A stretch of 64,000 nucleotides of DNA from Parvibaculum sp. GTDB taxonomy: Bacteria; Pseudomonadota; Alphaproteobacteria; Parvibaculales; Parvibaculaceae. Shown in pieces: positions 1-8,304 of this stretch; the first letter of the stretch is position 1; every line of letters starts with the position of its first letter. A program made the translations under genes and the position numbers. Where the stretch lies: contig NZ_JAUSBV010000004.1 of assembly GCF_030651915.1 (NCBI RefSeq), forward strand, positions 62,001 to 126,000, written 5' to 3'. The notes under the pieces were generated by a model that saw nothing but the letters and a program-made list of their open reading frames with translations, made no database searches and was not told the DNA's origin.

Positions 1-1038
1 ATCCAGCGCATTCCGGTCGACGAGGCGAAAGCCGGCGACATCGTCGCCATTGCCGGTCTGCAGGAAGGCACCGTCGCCGATACGATCTGCGATCCGGTCG
101 TCACCGACGCCATCGACGCGCTGCCGATCGATCCGCCGACGCTGTCGATCACCGTTTCGATCAATGACAGCCCGCTGGCCGGCCGCGAAGGCACCAAGGT
201 GCAGTCGCGCGTCATCCGCGAGCGGCTGATGAAGGAAGCCGAAAGCAATGTCGCGATCCGCGTGTCGGACAGCGAAAACCGCGACGCCTTCGAAGTGGCC
301 GGGCGCGGCGAATTGCAGCTTGGCGTGCTGATCGAGAACATGCGCCGCGAAGGCTTCGAGGTTTCGATTTCGCGCCCGCGCGTGCTTTATCGCGAGGACG
401 ACAAGGGCGGCCGCCTCGAGCCGATCGAGGAAGCGACCATCGACGTCGACGACGAATATACCGGCGTCGTGATCGAGAAGGTCTCGAACCGCAAGGGCGA
501 GATGATCGACATGCGTCCGACCGGCGCCGGCAAGACCCGCATCATCTTCCATTGCCCGTCGCGCGGGCTGATCGGCTATCACGGCGAATTCCTGACCGAT
601 ACGCGCGGCACCGGCGTGATGAACCGCATGTTCCACGCCTATGAGCCCTATCGCGGCGAAATCGAAGGCCGGCGCAACGGCGTGCTGATCTCCAACGGCG
701 CCGGCGACGCCGTGCCTTACGCGCTCTGGTATATCGAGGAGCGCGGTACGCTCTTCGTCCAGCCGGGCGTCAAGGTCTATGAGGGCATGATCATCGGCGA
801 GAACGCCCGCCCCGACGACCTGATCGTCAATCCGCTGAAGGCCAAGCAGCTGACCAACATCCGCACCACCTCGAAGGACGAGGCGGTGCGCTTGACGCCG
901 CCGCGGCCGCTGACGCTCGAACAGGCAATCGCCTATATCGAGGCCGACGAGCTGGTGGAAGTGACCCCGAAGTCGATCCGCCTGCGCAAGCGCTGGCTCG
1001 ACCCCAACGAACGCAAGAAGTTCGCCCGGGCGGGGTGA
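1..1038 (+). CDS. typA: TypA/BipA translational GTPase, C-terminal part (5' end outside window)
   Basis: The open frame runs from the first base to TGA at 1036-1038 and gives about 345 residues. They match the part of TypA/BipA (usual length about 605) that follows the G domain: the end of the EF-Tu-like beta barrel (SDSENRDAFEVAGRGELQLG region), the EF-G-like domain V (GVVIEKVSNRKGEM) and the TypA-specific C-terminal domain. The phrases YHGEFLTDTRGTGVMNR and NIRTTSKDEAVRLTPP are typical of the family. BipA is a ribosome-binding GTPase involved in stress and low-temperature ribosome assembly. The GTPase motifs lie upstream of the window. A strong hairpin follows at 1071-1101. Confidence 0.96.
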   Translation: MQRIPVDEAKAGDIVAIAGLQEGTVADTICDPVVTDAIDALPIDPPTLSITVSINDSPLAGREGTKVQSRVIRERLMKEAESNVAIRVSDSENRDAFEVAGRGELQLGVLIENMRREGFEVSISRPRVLYREDDKGGRLEPIEEATIDVDDEYTGVVIEKVSNRKGEMIDMRPTGAGKTRIIFHCPSRGLIGYHGEFLTDTRGTGVMNRMFHAYEPYRGEIEGRRNGVLISNGAGDAVPYALWYIEERGTLFVQPGVKVYEGMIIGENARPDDLIVNPLKAKQLTNIRTTSKDEAVRLTPPRPLTLEQAIAYIEADELVEVTPKSIRLRKRWLDPNERKKFARAG

Positions 1039-1070
1039 GGCGCGGAAAGTTGAGACTCTCGAATTAAATA

Positions 1071-1101
1071 CGTCATGGCCCGCCTAAAACGGGCCATGAC
1101 G
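1071..1101 (+). terminator. Perfect hairpin downstream of typA
   Basis: CGTCATGGCCCG (1071-1082), a 7-nt loop and CGGGCCATGACG (1090-1101) form a perfect 12-bp stem, followed by GTTTGGTTT. This is probably the typA terminator, although the T tract is interrupted. CGTCATGGCC-type palindromes are also frequent dispersed repeats in Rhizobiales genomes, so it may be a repeat copy used as a terminator. Confidence 0.6.
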
Positions 1102-1189
1102 GTTTGGTTTGAGCGGCGATGCACCATCCCGTTTGCCTCGCCCCCTCCCCAATGCCACTCTTCCCCGAAAGAAATGACGGGAGGCGATC

Positions 1190-2194
1190 ATGGCAGGCAA
1201 CGCCGAATGGCTGGCGCAGGTGACGGAAGCGGCGCTCGAGCCTGCGCTGCCGATCATCGACCCGCACCATCATCTCTGGGACCATCCGGGCTCGCGCTAC
1301 GAGCTCGATGAACTGTTGGCCGACACCGGCCAGGGCCACAATATCCGCGCCACGGTTTTCGTCGAATGCAAGGCGATGTATCGCGCCGAGGGCCCGGAAA
1401 ACCTGAAGCCCGTCGGCGAGACCGAATATGTCAACGGCATCGCCGCCAAGTCGGCGAGCGGGCAATATGGACCGATGCGCGCCTGCGCCGGCATTGTCGG
1501 CTTTGCCGATTTGCGGCTCGGCGGCAAGGTGGACGACGTGCTGGAAGCGCATCTCGCCCGCGCGCCCGAGCGCTTTCGCGGCATCCGCCATGCGTCCGCC
1601 TTCGATCCGAGCCCCGATGTGCGCGCCTCGCACACGCTGCCGCCCAAGGGGCTGCTCGGCCTCGAGACGTTTCGCGAAGGTTTTGCGCGGCTGAAGAAAT
1701 ATGGCCTCAGTTTCGACGCCTGGCACTATCACCACCAGATCCCGGAACTGACGGCACTGGCCCGCGCGCATCCCGAAACGACGATCATCTTCGATCATTT
1801 CGGCGGACCGATCGGCATCGGCCCCTATGAAGGCAAGCGCGCCGAAATTTTCGCGCAATGGAAGAAAGATGTGGCGGACCTGGCCGCCTGCCCGAATGTC
1901 GTCGCCAAGATCGGTGGCATCAACATGGCCGTCAACGGCTTTGGCTGGCACAAGCGCACCAAGCCGCCGACCTCGGACGAGTTGGTGGCCGCGACACGCG
2001 ACTGGTATCTGCATTCGATCGACGTCTTCGGTCCCGAACGTTGCATGTTCGAAAGCAATTTCCCGGTCGACAAACTTTCCTGCTCCTACGGCGTCTTGTG
2101 GAACGCCTTCAAGAAGATCGCCGGCGGCATGAGCGCCGCCGAGAAGACCTGGCTGTTCCATGACACGGCGGCACGGGTTTACCGACTGGACTAG
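1190..2194 (+). CDS. Amidohydrolase family 2 (COG3618) TIM-barrel metal-dependent hydrolase
   Basis: 334 residues, start ATG with a good GGGAGG site 6 nt upstream. The N-terminal motif IIDPHHHLWDHPG carries the HxH metal ligands of the Amidohydro_2 family. Later conserved elements are FRGIRHA, the strand IIFDHFGGP and, near the C-terminus, FESNFPVDK with the usual conserved acidic region. Relatives include 2-pyrone-4,6-dicarboxylate lactonase, L-fucono-1,5-lactonase and other lactone or aromatic-acid hydrolases. Substrate cannot be deduced. It lies 47 bp before hisN in the same direction; the two functions have no obvious link. Cytosolic, no signal peptide. Confidence 0.85.
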   Translation: MAGNAEWLAQVTEAALEPALPIIDPHHHLWDHPGSRYELDELLADTGQGHNIRATVFVECKAMYRAEGPENLKPVGETEYVNGIAAKSASGQYGPMRACAGIVGFADLRLGGKVDDVLEAHLARAPERFRGIRHASAFDPSPDVRASHTLPPKGLLGLETFREGFARLKKYGLSFDAWHYHHQIPELTALARAHPETTIIFDHFGGPIGIGPYEGKRAEIFAQWKKDVADLAACPNVVAKIGGINMAVNGFGWHKRTKPPTSDELVAATRDWYLHSIDVFGPERCMFESNFPVDKLSCSYGVLWNAFKKIAGGMSAAEKTWLFHDTAARVYRLD

Positions 2195-2241
2195 CGCCGA
2201 GGCCCGCTCCATGATGCGGGCCTTCCAACCCGGGGCCCTTC

Positions 2242-3051
2242 ATGCTTTCTCCGCAGCAAATCGACGAACTCGCCGCCTTCGCGCTCGAACTGGGCGATGC
2301 GGCGGCCAGGGTGACGCTGCCGCATTTCCGCTCGGGCCTGAGCGTGGACAACAAGCGCGGCAACTTCGCCTTCGATCCCGTCACGGCGGCCGACCGCGAC
2401 GCCGAGACGGCAATCCGCCGCCTGATCGGCGAACGCTATCCCGATCACGGGGTTCTGGGCGAGGAACATGACAATCATGACGGCACCAGCGGCCTGACCT
2501 GGGTGATCGACCCGATCGACGGCACGCGCTCGTTCATTGCGGGCGTGCCCTTGTGGGGAACGCTGATCGCGCTCAATGACGGCACGCGGCCGGTGATCGG
2601 GTTGATGGAACAGCCCTATATCGGCGAGAAGTTTCTGGGCCGTCCGGGCAGCAGCGTCCTGATCGGCCCGCAGGGCACAACGCCGCTGAAGACCAGCGCC
2701 TGCACGAAGCTCGAGGACGCGCTGCTCGGCAATACCGATCCCGGCATGTTCCGCCGCGACGACGAGAAAGCGGCCTTTCGCGAACTGACCTCGAAGGTCA
2801 AGCTGCGGCGCTTCGGCGGCGATTGCTATTTCTATTGCCTGCTGGCGGCCGGCACGCTCGACCTCGTGGTCGAAAGTTCGCTTCAGCCCTATGACATCCA
2901 GGCGCTGATGCCGATCATCGAGAATGCCGGCGGCGTCGTGACCGACTGGAAGGGCGGCGATGCGCAACAGGGCGGACAGGTTGTGGCCGCCGCAAACGCC
3001 GAACTGCACGCAGCGGCGCTCGAAATCCTGTCGCCGGCGGCAAACGCCTAG
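2242..3051 (+). CDS. hisN: Histidinol-phosphatase of the inositol monophosphatase superfamily
   Basis: 269 residues, a normal length for HisN-type IMPases. The metal and phosphate site is visible as DPVTAADRDAE, VLGEEHD and WVIDPIDGTRSFIAGVP, the last being the HisN/IMPase signature with two metal-binding Asp residues. The C-terminal SLQPYDIQALMPIIENAGG is the conserved C-terminal Asp motif. The SFIAGVPLWGTLIAL wording favours histidinol-phosphatase (last dephosphorylation before histidinol dehydrogenase) over inositol or CysQ-type substrates; the substrate is an inference. The stop codon TAG (3049-3051) overlaps the stop of the convergent hydrolase in a shared CTAG. Confidence 0.82.
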   Translation: MLSPQQIDELAAFALELGDAAARVTLPHFRSGLSVDNKRGNFAFDPVTAADRDAETAIRRLIGERYPDHGVLGEEHDNHDGTSGLTWVIDPIDGTRSFIAGVPLWGTLIALNDGTRPVIGLMEQPYIGEKFLGRPGSSVLIGPQGTTPLKTSACTKLEDALLGNTDPGMFRRDDEKAAFRELTSKVKLRRFGGDCYFYCLLAAGTLDLVVESSLQPYDIQALMPIIENAGGVVTDWKGGDAQQGGQVVAAANAELHAAALEILSPAANA

Positions 3052-3995
3052 CTCTTTTCGAGCTTGCCGGTGAAGGCGTCGAATGCGCCCCAGAAGGCGG
3101 CGCGGCAGGCATCAATCTCAATCAGGATTTCGTGTCGCGCACCGGCGATCTCGACAAGTTCGCCCCCCGGCAGGTGGACCGCTGCATGGCGCAACGCTGC
3201 GCCGTCGATCAGGCTGTCCTGCGCGGCCAGACAGATCAGGACCGGGGTTTCCACTTCCGCAAGCCAGCCGGGCGCCGAGACCGTGTCGACGGAGCGGAAG
3301 GCGGCATGAAGCCAGCCGACGGTCGCCGAACCGAGACCAAGCCCCGGCTCCGCGCGGGTCAGCGCCTGCAGCAGCGCATAGCGCCGTTCGTCATGGGTCA
3401 GGATGTTTTCGGCAAAGGGCGTCTCGTCATTGGCCTTCGGCGTTCCGCCCGGCAGATAGCGCGCGCCGAGACCGAGGCGGTCGAGCCCGACCGCAAGCCC
3501 GCGCACCGCCAGCGCCATGGCCTTGCCCGGAAAATTCAGCCCCAGCATCGGCGCCGACAGCACGACGCCCGCAAACCAGTCGGGATGGTCATGCGCGGCG
3601 CGCATCAGGATGTTGCCGCCCATCGAATGCGCCAGCGCAAACCAGGGCTTCGGGAAACCCGGTGCGACTTCGGCCATGACTTGCGCGAGGTCGCGGTCGA
3701 AGGTCGAGAAATCATCGATATGGCCCTTGCGCGGATCGGCAAGCAGGCGTGTCGACAGGCCCTGGCCCCGCCAGTCGAGCGAGACGACGGCGAAACCGCG
3801 CGCGCGAAGTTCACCGACGACCTCGAAATATTTCTCGACGAATTCGGTGCGGCCGTTGAACAGGAACACGGTGCCGCGGTGGCCGCCTGCCCAGGTGAAG
3901 ACGCGCAGCCGCGCACCGTCGGGCATCGTCATCCAGCGCACCTGCCCACCTTCGGGCATCGGATTTTCCGGGATCAGAACGACCGGCGCGCTCAC
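3048..3995 (-). CDS. Alpha/beta hydrolase, lysophospholipase-like (COG2267)
   Basis: 315 residues from a GTG start. The frame stays open upstream, but GTG at 3995-3993 overlaps the TGA of the SCP2 gene (GTGA), a classic coupling, so that start was chosen. The order fits monoglyceride lipase/lysophospholipases: strand GTVFLFNGRTEFVEKYFE, VVSLDWRGQGLS, nucleophile elbow AHSMGGN, PVLICLAAQDSLID (acid) and GARHEILIE (His). No signal peptide, so probably cytosolic. Co-transcribed with the SCP2-domain protein, which suggests a lipid substrate; this is an inference. Confidence 0.85.
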   Translation of the reverse strand: MSAPVVLIPENPMPEGGQVRWMTMPDGARLRVFTWAGGHRGTVFLFNGRTEFVEKYFEVVGELRARGFAVVSLDWRGQGLSTRLLADPRKGHIDDFSTFDRDLAQVMAEVAPGFPKPWFALAHSMGGNILMRAAHDHPDWFAGVVLSAPMLGLNFPGKAMALAVRGLAVGLDRLGLGARYLPGGTPKANDETPFAENILTHDERRYALLQALTRAEPGLGLGSATVGWLHAAFRSVDTVSAPGWLAEVETPVLICLAAQDSLIDGAALRHAAVHLPGGELVEIAGARHEILIEIDACRAAFWGAFDAFTGKLEKS

Positions 3996-4366
3996 TCGTT
4001 CACCGCGCCGCTCCGCCGCGCCATGATCGGCCGCAACCGGGTCACCACCGAAAGATCGCCGACGATCCGGATCCGGCCCTGACGGAAGGCGACATTCTGG
4101 TCGACATGGCCCTGCAGGATGTCGAGATTGAGCACGGGATCGATATGCACCGTGCAATCGGCCGGGACGTCGCGGCGATGCACCTCGTTGGGCGTCTTCC
4201 GACCGTCGATCACCAGCGCATCGGCGCCCGGATGCACAAATTTGAGCGTCGCGCCGAGCGACACATCGCCGGTCAGCGAGGCCCGCAACAGGGCCTCGAT
4301 CTCGTCGACCGCCTGGGCCGCGGCTTCCGCCAAACGCCCGGCGGACAATTTCGTCGTTTCGATCAT
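3992..4366 (-). CDS. SCP2 sterol-binding domain protein
   Basis: 124 residues from ATG at 4366 (a GTG one codon upstream is possible). The sequence resembles the SCP2 lipid-binding fold: LLRASLTGDVSLGATLKFVHPGADALVIDG at the start of the domain and DVPADCTVHIDPVLNLDILQG after it, with a hydrophobic pocket pattern in the C-terminal half. SCP2 proteins carry fatty acyl-CoA, sterols or other lipids non-catalytically. It is the first gene of a two-gene operon with a lysophospholipase-like hydrolase and is divergent from an acyl-CoA carboxylase, a lipid-metabolism setting. Confidence 0.75.
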   Translation of the reverse strand: MIETTKLSAGRLAEAAAQAVDEIEALLRASLTGDVSLGATLKFVHPGADALVIDGRKTPNEVHRRDVPADCTVHIDPVLNLDILQGHVDQNVAFRQGRIRIVGDLSVVTRLRPIMARRSGAVNE

Positions 4367-4504
4367 CACGCGTCCATCCGCTTTCCCCGCCGCATCCTAT
4401 CACCGGCCGCGCCCGCCCGCACAACGGCGCATTGCCGATTTTGGCGGTGCCGCCGATATACATTAGGGTTTGCGAGCTTCGCAAACGGGAAGGCGGCGGG
4501 ACGC

Positions 4505-6061
4505 ATGAGCTGGGAAAAGGAAAGCGACGAAATCAGACGCCGCCGGGCGCTGGCCAAACGCCAGGGCGGCGCCGAGGCCGTCGCCCGCCAGCACGCCAAG
4601 GGCCGGTTGACGCTGCGCGAGCGGATCGCCGGCCTCGCCGACGGCGACAGCTTCCGCGAGCTCGGCGAAGGCGCCGGCGTTCCCCAATTCGACGCCGAGG
4701 GAAACCTCGTCGATTTCGAGCCGGCAAACTATGTGCTGGGCTTCGCAACCGTGGGCGGACGCCGCGTCGTCATCGGCGGCGAGGATTTCACGCTGAAAGG
4801 CGGCTCGCCCAATCCGGCGGGCCTCAGGAAAAGCGTCTATGCCGAGGAACTGGCGCTGACCTACAAGGTACCGCTGATCCGCCTGCATGAGGGTGGCGGC
4901 GGCAGCGTGGCCGGCTCGGCGGGCAAGGGCAATGCCCGGCCGCTGGGCGAGCCGGTCTTCGCCAATCCGCGCTTCCGCTCGATTGCGCAGGTGCTGGGCG
5001 AAGTGCCGGTGGCAGCCGCCGCGCTGGGCCCCGTGGCCGGCATGCCGGCCGCCCGCCTCGTCGCTTCGCATTTTTCGGTGATGGTCGAGAATGCGCAGGT
5101 GCTGATCGCCGGGCCGAAGGTGGTCGCACGCGCGCTCAACGAGGATCTGACCAAGGAAGAACTGGGCGGCCCGGACGTGCATGCGCGTTCGGGCGTGATC
5201 GACAATGTAACGAAGACGGAAGAGGAAGCGCTGGCCGAGATCGCCCGTTTCCTCGCCTATCTGCCCGACAATGTCTGGCAATTGCCGCCGCGCATGGATT
5301 GCAGCGACCCGCGCGACCGCGCCGAGGAAAGCCTGCTCTCGATCGTGCCGAAGGATCGCCGCAAGCCGTTCAACATGCGCAAGATCGTCAAGGCGGTGAT
5401 GGACGAGGGAAGCTTCTTCGAAATGACGAAGCGCTTCGGGCCTTCGCTGATCACCGGTCTGGCGCGGCTCAACGGCGCGAGCGTTGGCGTGATCGCCAAT
5501 GATTGCCATTTCTATGCCGGCGCGATGACGGCGGCGGCGGCGCAGAAACTTCGGCGCTTCGCCGACATGTGCAACACCTTCCATTTGCCGATCGTTTCCT
5601 TCGTCGACGAGCCGGGCTTCATGATCGGCTCGGCTTCGGAAAAGGCCGCCACCATCCGCCACGGCACCGCGGCGATTGCGGCGGTGATGCAGAGCCGCGT
5701 GCCCTGGGCCAGCATCATCGTCCACAAGGTTTTCGGCGTGGCCGGCGCGGCGCATTTCGGCCCCGACGGCTTCGTGCTCTCATGGCCGAGCGCCGCGACC
5801 GGCGCGCTGCCGGTCGAAGGCGGCGTCGCGGTCGCATTCGCGCGCCAGATCGCCGAGGCCGCAGACCCCGAAGCGCTACGCGCCGAACTGGAAGCGAAAC
5901 TCGCCGCCGGCCAGTCGCCCTTCCCGCGCGCCGAGGGCTTTTCGGTGCATGAGCTGATCGACCCGCGCGAGACGCGGGCAAGGCTCTGCGATTGGCTCGA
6001 CTGGGTGGAACCGCGCCGCGCGCTGGCGCTCGGGCCTTATCTGACGACGATGCGACCCTGA
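4505..6061 (+). CDS. Acyl-CoA carboxylase carboxyltransferase (beta) subunit
   Basis: 518 residues. ATG at 4505 follows a purine-rich site (GGGAAGGCGGCGGG); the longer upstream frame is antisense to SCP2 and is not coding. N-terminal half: KGRLTLRERIAGLADGDSF, a FTLKGGS strand and the HEGGGGSV CoA/biotin loop. C-terminal half: FNMRKIVKAVMDEGSFFE and the signature FHLPIVSFVDEPGFMIG. The family (PccB, MccB, GcdA) transfers carboxyl from biotin to propionyl-, methylcrotonyl- or related acyl-CoA. No biotin carboxylase/BCCP gene is in the window, so the alpha partner must be elsewhere and the substrate is open. Terminator at 6064-6091. Confidence 0.9.
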   Translation: MSWEKESDEIRRRRALAKRQGGAEAVARQHAKGRLTLRERIAGLADGDSFRELGEGAGVPQFDAEGNLVDFEPANYVLGFATVGGRRVVIGGEDFTLKGGSPNPAGLRKSVYAEELALTYKVPLIRLHEGGGGSVAGSAGKGNARPLGEPVFANPRFRSIAQVLGEVPVAAAALGPVAGMPAARLVASHFSVMVENAQVLIAGPKVVARALNEDLTKEELGGPDVHARSGVIDNVTKTEEEALAEIARFLAYLPDNVWQLPPRMDCSDPRDRAEESLLSIVPKDRRKPFNMRKIVKAVMDEGSFFEMTKRFGPSLITGLARLNGASVGVIANDCHFYAGAMTAAAAQKLRRFADMCNTFHLPIVSFVDEPGFMIGSASEKAATIRHGTAAIAAVMQSRVPWASIIVHKVFGVAGAAHFGPDGFVLSWPSAATGALPVEGGVAVAFARQIAEAADPEALRAELEAKLAAGQSPFPRAEGFSVHELIDPRETRARLCDWLDWVEPRRALALGPYLTTMRP

Positions 6062-6063
6062 CG

Positions 6064-6091
6064 AAAAAAGGCCCCGGTGACGGGGCCTTTT
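6064..6091. terminator. Bidirectional rho-independent terminator
   Basis: A6 followed by GGCCCCG, loop GTGA, CGGGGCC and T4. The A tract and the T tract make it work in both directions, serving the carboxylase gene (plus) and the His-rich gene (minus, ending at 6111). Confidence 0.9.
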
Positions 6092-6110
6092 CATTGCCGT
6101 CGCCGGGCGA

Positions 6111-6557
6111 TCAATAGGACGAAAAGAGGATCGCGCCGGTGATGGCGCTGATGCCGAGCCAAAGGGCCACATTGTTCCGGTCGCGCGCGCGCACATGATA
6201 GTAGGCGCCATATTGCGGATGGGCCTGGTAGTAAACCGGCGCGCCGAACGAGTGGTAGTGATAGGTATGCACCACATGCGGCTGCCAGTGGGACCATGGC
6301 CTGTGGTGGTGACGATGAACCACTTTGGGCGGCCGGTGATGATACGCATGACCGTCGTGACGGTCGTCGTCGTGATAGCCGCGATGATCGCCGCGCCCGC
6401 GATAGCTCTGATGATGCTTGTTGCCGCCTACGAGATGCAGCGTCGCATCGCCCTGCAGCGCGACGGAGGCCGGCAACGTCACCGCCGCCTGAGCCATGGC
6501 CGGTGCGCCGAAACCGAGTGCGACGGCGAGACCGGCAAGAGCGAGAGTTTTTCTCAT
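6111..6557 (-). CDS. Secreted histidine-rich protein of unknown function
   Basis: 148 residues, ATG preceded by AGGGAG. Residues 1-24 form a signal peptide (MRKTLALAGLAVALGFGAPAM, then AQA). The mature middle part (about residues 48-125) is very rich in His, Tyr, Arg and Pro, with clusters such as HRHHHRPWSHW and VVHTYHYHS; a short hydrophobic segment near the C-terminus (WLGISAITGAILFSS) could be a membrane anchor. No family recognised. The His clusters suggest metal binding in the periplasm, but that is only an inference. Single gene between a bidirectional terminator and the liv operon. Confidence 0.7.
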   Translation of the reverse strand: MRKTLALAGLAVALGFGAPAMAQAAVTLPASVALQGDATLHLVGGNKHHQSYRGRGDHRGYHDDDRHDGHAYHHRPPKVVHRHHHRPWSHWQPHVVHTYHYHSFGAPVYYQAHPQYGAYYHVRARDRNNVALWLGISAITGAILFSSY

Positions 6558-6700
6558 CTCCCTGTCCTTTCATAATCCGTTCGTACCCCGTACGCAGACA
6601 AGAATGAACGGGCGCGCCTGAACGGCAGATGAACGGCACTGCCACGGCGATTTCAACCAAGCACACGGTTTTCCGCGGAAATTTCGCGTTGTAAAACGGC

Positions 6701-7561
6701 TCAGCCGCCGAGGAAGAGGCGGCCGACATCCGGATTCTCCAGAAGATGGCGGCCCTCGCCCGCAAGCGCGACGCGGCCAGCGACCAGCACATAGCCGATA
6801 TCGCAGAAATCGAGCCCGCGCCGGGCATTCTGCTCGACCATGATGATGGTCTTGCCCTGCCCGCGCTGCAACTCGCCGAGAATCTCGAACACCATGTCGA
6901 TCATGCGCGGTTCGAGACCGATGGAGGGCTCATCCACCAGCAGCACCTGCGGGTCCATGATCAGCGCGCGGCTGATTTCGAGCAACCGCCGCTCGCCGCC
7001 CGACAAAACGCCCGCCCGTTCGTTGCGGCGCTTGGCGAGACGGTCGTAATGCGCGAACACGCGTTCGGCCGCCGCTTGCGCCTTCGTGCGGTCGGCCAGC
7101 AGATAACCGCCCATCAGCAGGTTTTCCTCGACCGTCATGTCCGGAAAGACCGAATTGTCCTGCAGGATATAGGCGATGCCGGCGTCTTTCAGCTTCTCGC
7201 TCGGCGTGAGCCGCGTGATGTCGCGCGCACCGGAGGCGATGCGGCCGGCGGTGATTTTGGTGAAGCCGAAAATCGAATGCAGCACGGTCGACTTGCCGGC
7301 GCCATTGGGGCCGACCAGACAAAGGCTCTGTCCTTTGCCGACCGCGAGGTCGATGCCGTGCAGGATTTCCATGGTGCCGTAGCCGGCATGCAAGCCTTCG
7401 AGCGTCAGCAACGGCGCGCCCGCGACCAGCGAAAGGATCTCCTCGCGCGGCACGGCACGCGCCATTGCTTCGGCCTCGCGCGCGACATCGCCAACCGACA
7501 GCACCGTGTCGACGCCGCCCTGCCCGTAACCGCCCGCCAGCGTCTTGTCGTTCTCCGCCAT
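6701..7561 (-). CDS. livF: Branched-chain amino-acid-type ABC transporter ATP-binding protein LivF
   Basis: 286 residues from ATG 7561, which overlaps the livG stop by one base (TGATG); GTG at 7564 is an alternative. Walker A GPNGAGKST, signature LSGGERRLLEISRAL, Walker B VLLVDEP and the switch region VEQNARRG are present, with the LivF-type ATP-binding fold starting at about residue 50 (LLTLEGLHAGYG). The first 50 residues are an extra segment not found in ordinary LivF (about 235 residues). Last gene of the livK-H-M-G-F operon; energises uptake with LivG. Confidence 0.92.
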   Translation of the reverse strand: MAENDKTLAGGYGQGGVDTVLSVGDVAREAEAMARAVPREEILSLVAGAPLLTLEGLHAGYGTMEILHGIDLAVGKGQSLCLVGPNGAGKSTVLHSIFGFTKITAGRIASGARDITRLTPSEKLKDAGIAYILQDNSVFPDMTVEENLLMGGYLLADRTKAQAAAERVFAHYDRLAKRRNERAGVLSGGERRLLEISRALIMDPQVLLVDEPSIGLEPRMIDMVFEILGELQRGQGKTIIMVEQNARRGLDFCDIGYVLVAGRVALAGEGRHLLENPDVGRLFLGG

Positions 7562-8304
7562 CACGCCACCCCGAGATAGGCGTCGAGCACGCGGGCATCG
7601 TCGCGGATTTCGGCCGGCGTGCCCTCGGCCAGCACCTCGCCATGCGCCAGACAGGTGATACGATGCGCGAGATTCATGATGACGCGCATATTGTGTTCGA
7701 TGACAAGCAGCGTCACACCCAACTCGGCATTGGCGCGGCGCAAGCGGTCGATCAGCCCATTGATCAGCGTCGGATTGATGCCGGCGGTCGGCTCGTCGAG
7801 CAGAAGAAGCTTCGGTTCGTTCATCAGCGCCATCGCGAATTCGAGCAGCTTCTGCTGGCCGAAGCTCAGGCGTCCCCCGCGCTCGTCGCGCTTTTCATGC
7901 AGGCCGACAAAAGCCAGCAGGTCGTTCGCGCGAACGCGCGTCGCAACCGGCACCGGCTTCAGCAGCGACAGCAGGCCGCCATGCGCCTCGCGGGCGCTGA
8001 TCGCCATGTTCTCGGCGCAGCTCATCTCGCCATAGATGCGCGTCTGCTGCCAGGTGCGCAACAACCCGAGCCGCGCGATGGGGCCCGCGCGGAGATGCGA
8101 AATCGGCTGGCCTTCGAAATAAACCTCGCCGCCATCGACCGGTAGCGTTCCAGTGATGCAGCCGAACAGCGTCGTCTTGCCCGAACCATTGGGGCCGATC
8201 AACCCGGCGATCTCGCCTTGTTTCACCGTGAGCGAAATGCGGTCATTGGCGACGACGCCGCCAAAGCGCTTGGTGACATCGCGCACTTCGAGCATCGCTG
8301 TCAT
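7561..8304 (-). CDS. livG: Branched-chain amino-acid-type ABC transporter ATP-binding protein LivG
   Basis: 247 residues, ATG overlapping the livM stop (ATGA). Walker A GPNGSGKTT, LSFGQQKLLEFAMAL signature (LSxGQ form typical of LivG), Walker B KLLLLDEPTAG and H-loop VIEHNM. LivG differs from LivF by the longer helical insert after Walker A and by RTWQQTRIYGEMSCAENM. Pairs with LivF to drive import through LivH/LivM. Normal length. Confidence 0.94.
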   Translation of the reverse strand: MTAMLEVRDVTKRFGGVVANDRISLTVKQGEIAGLIGPNGSGKTTLFGCITGTLPVDGGEVYFEGQPISHLRAGPIARLGLLRTWQQTRIYGEMSCAENMAISAREAHGGLLSLLKPVPVATRVRANDLLAFVGLHEKRDERGGRLSFGQQKLLEFAMALMNEPKLLLLDEPTAGINPTLINGLIDRLRRANAELGVTLLVIEHNMRVIMNLAHRITCLAHGEVLAEGTPAEIRDDARVLDAYLGVA

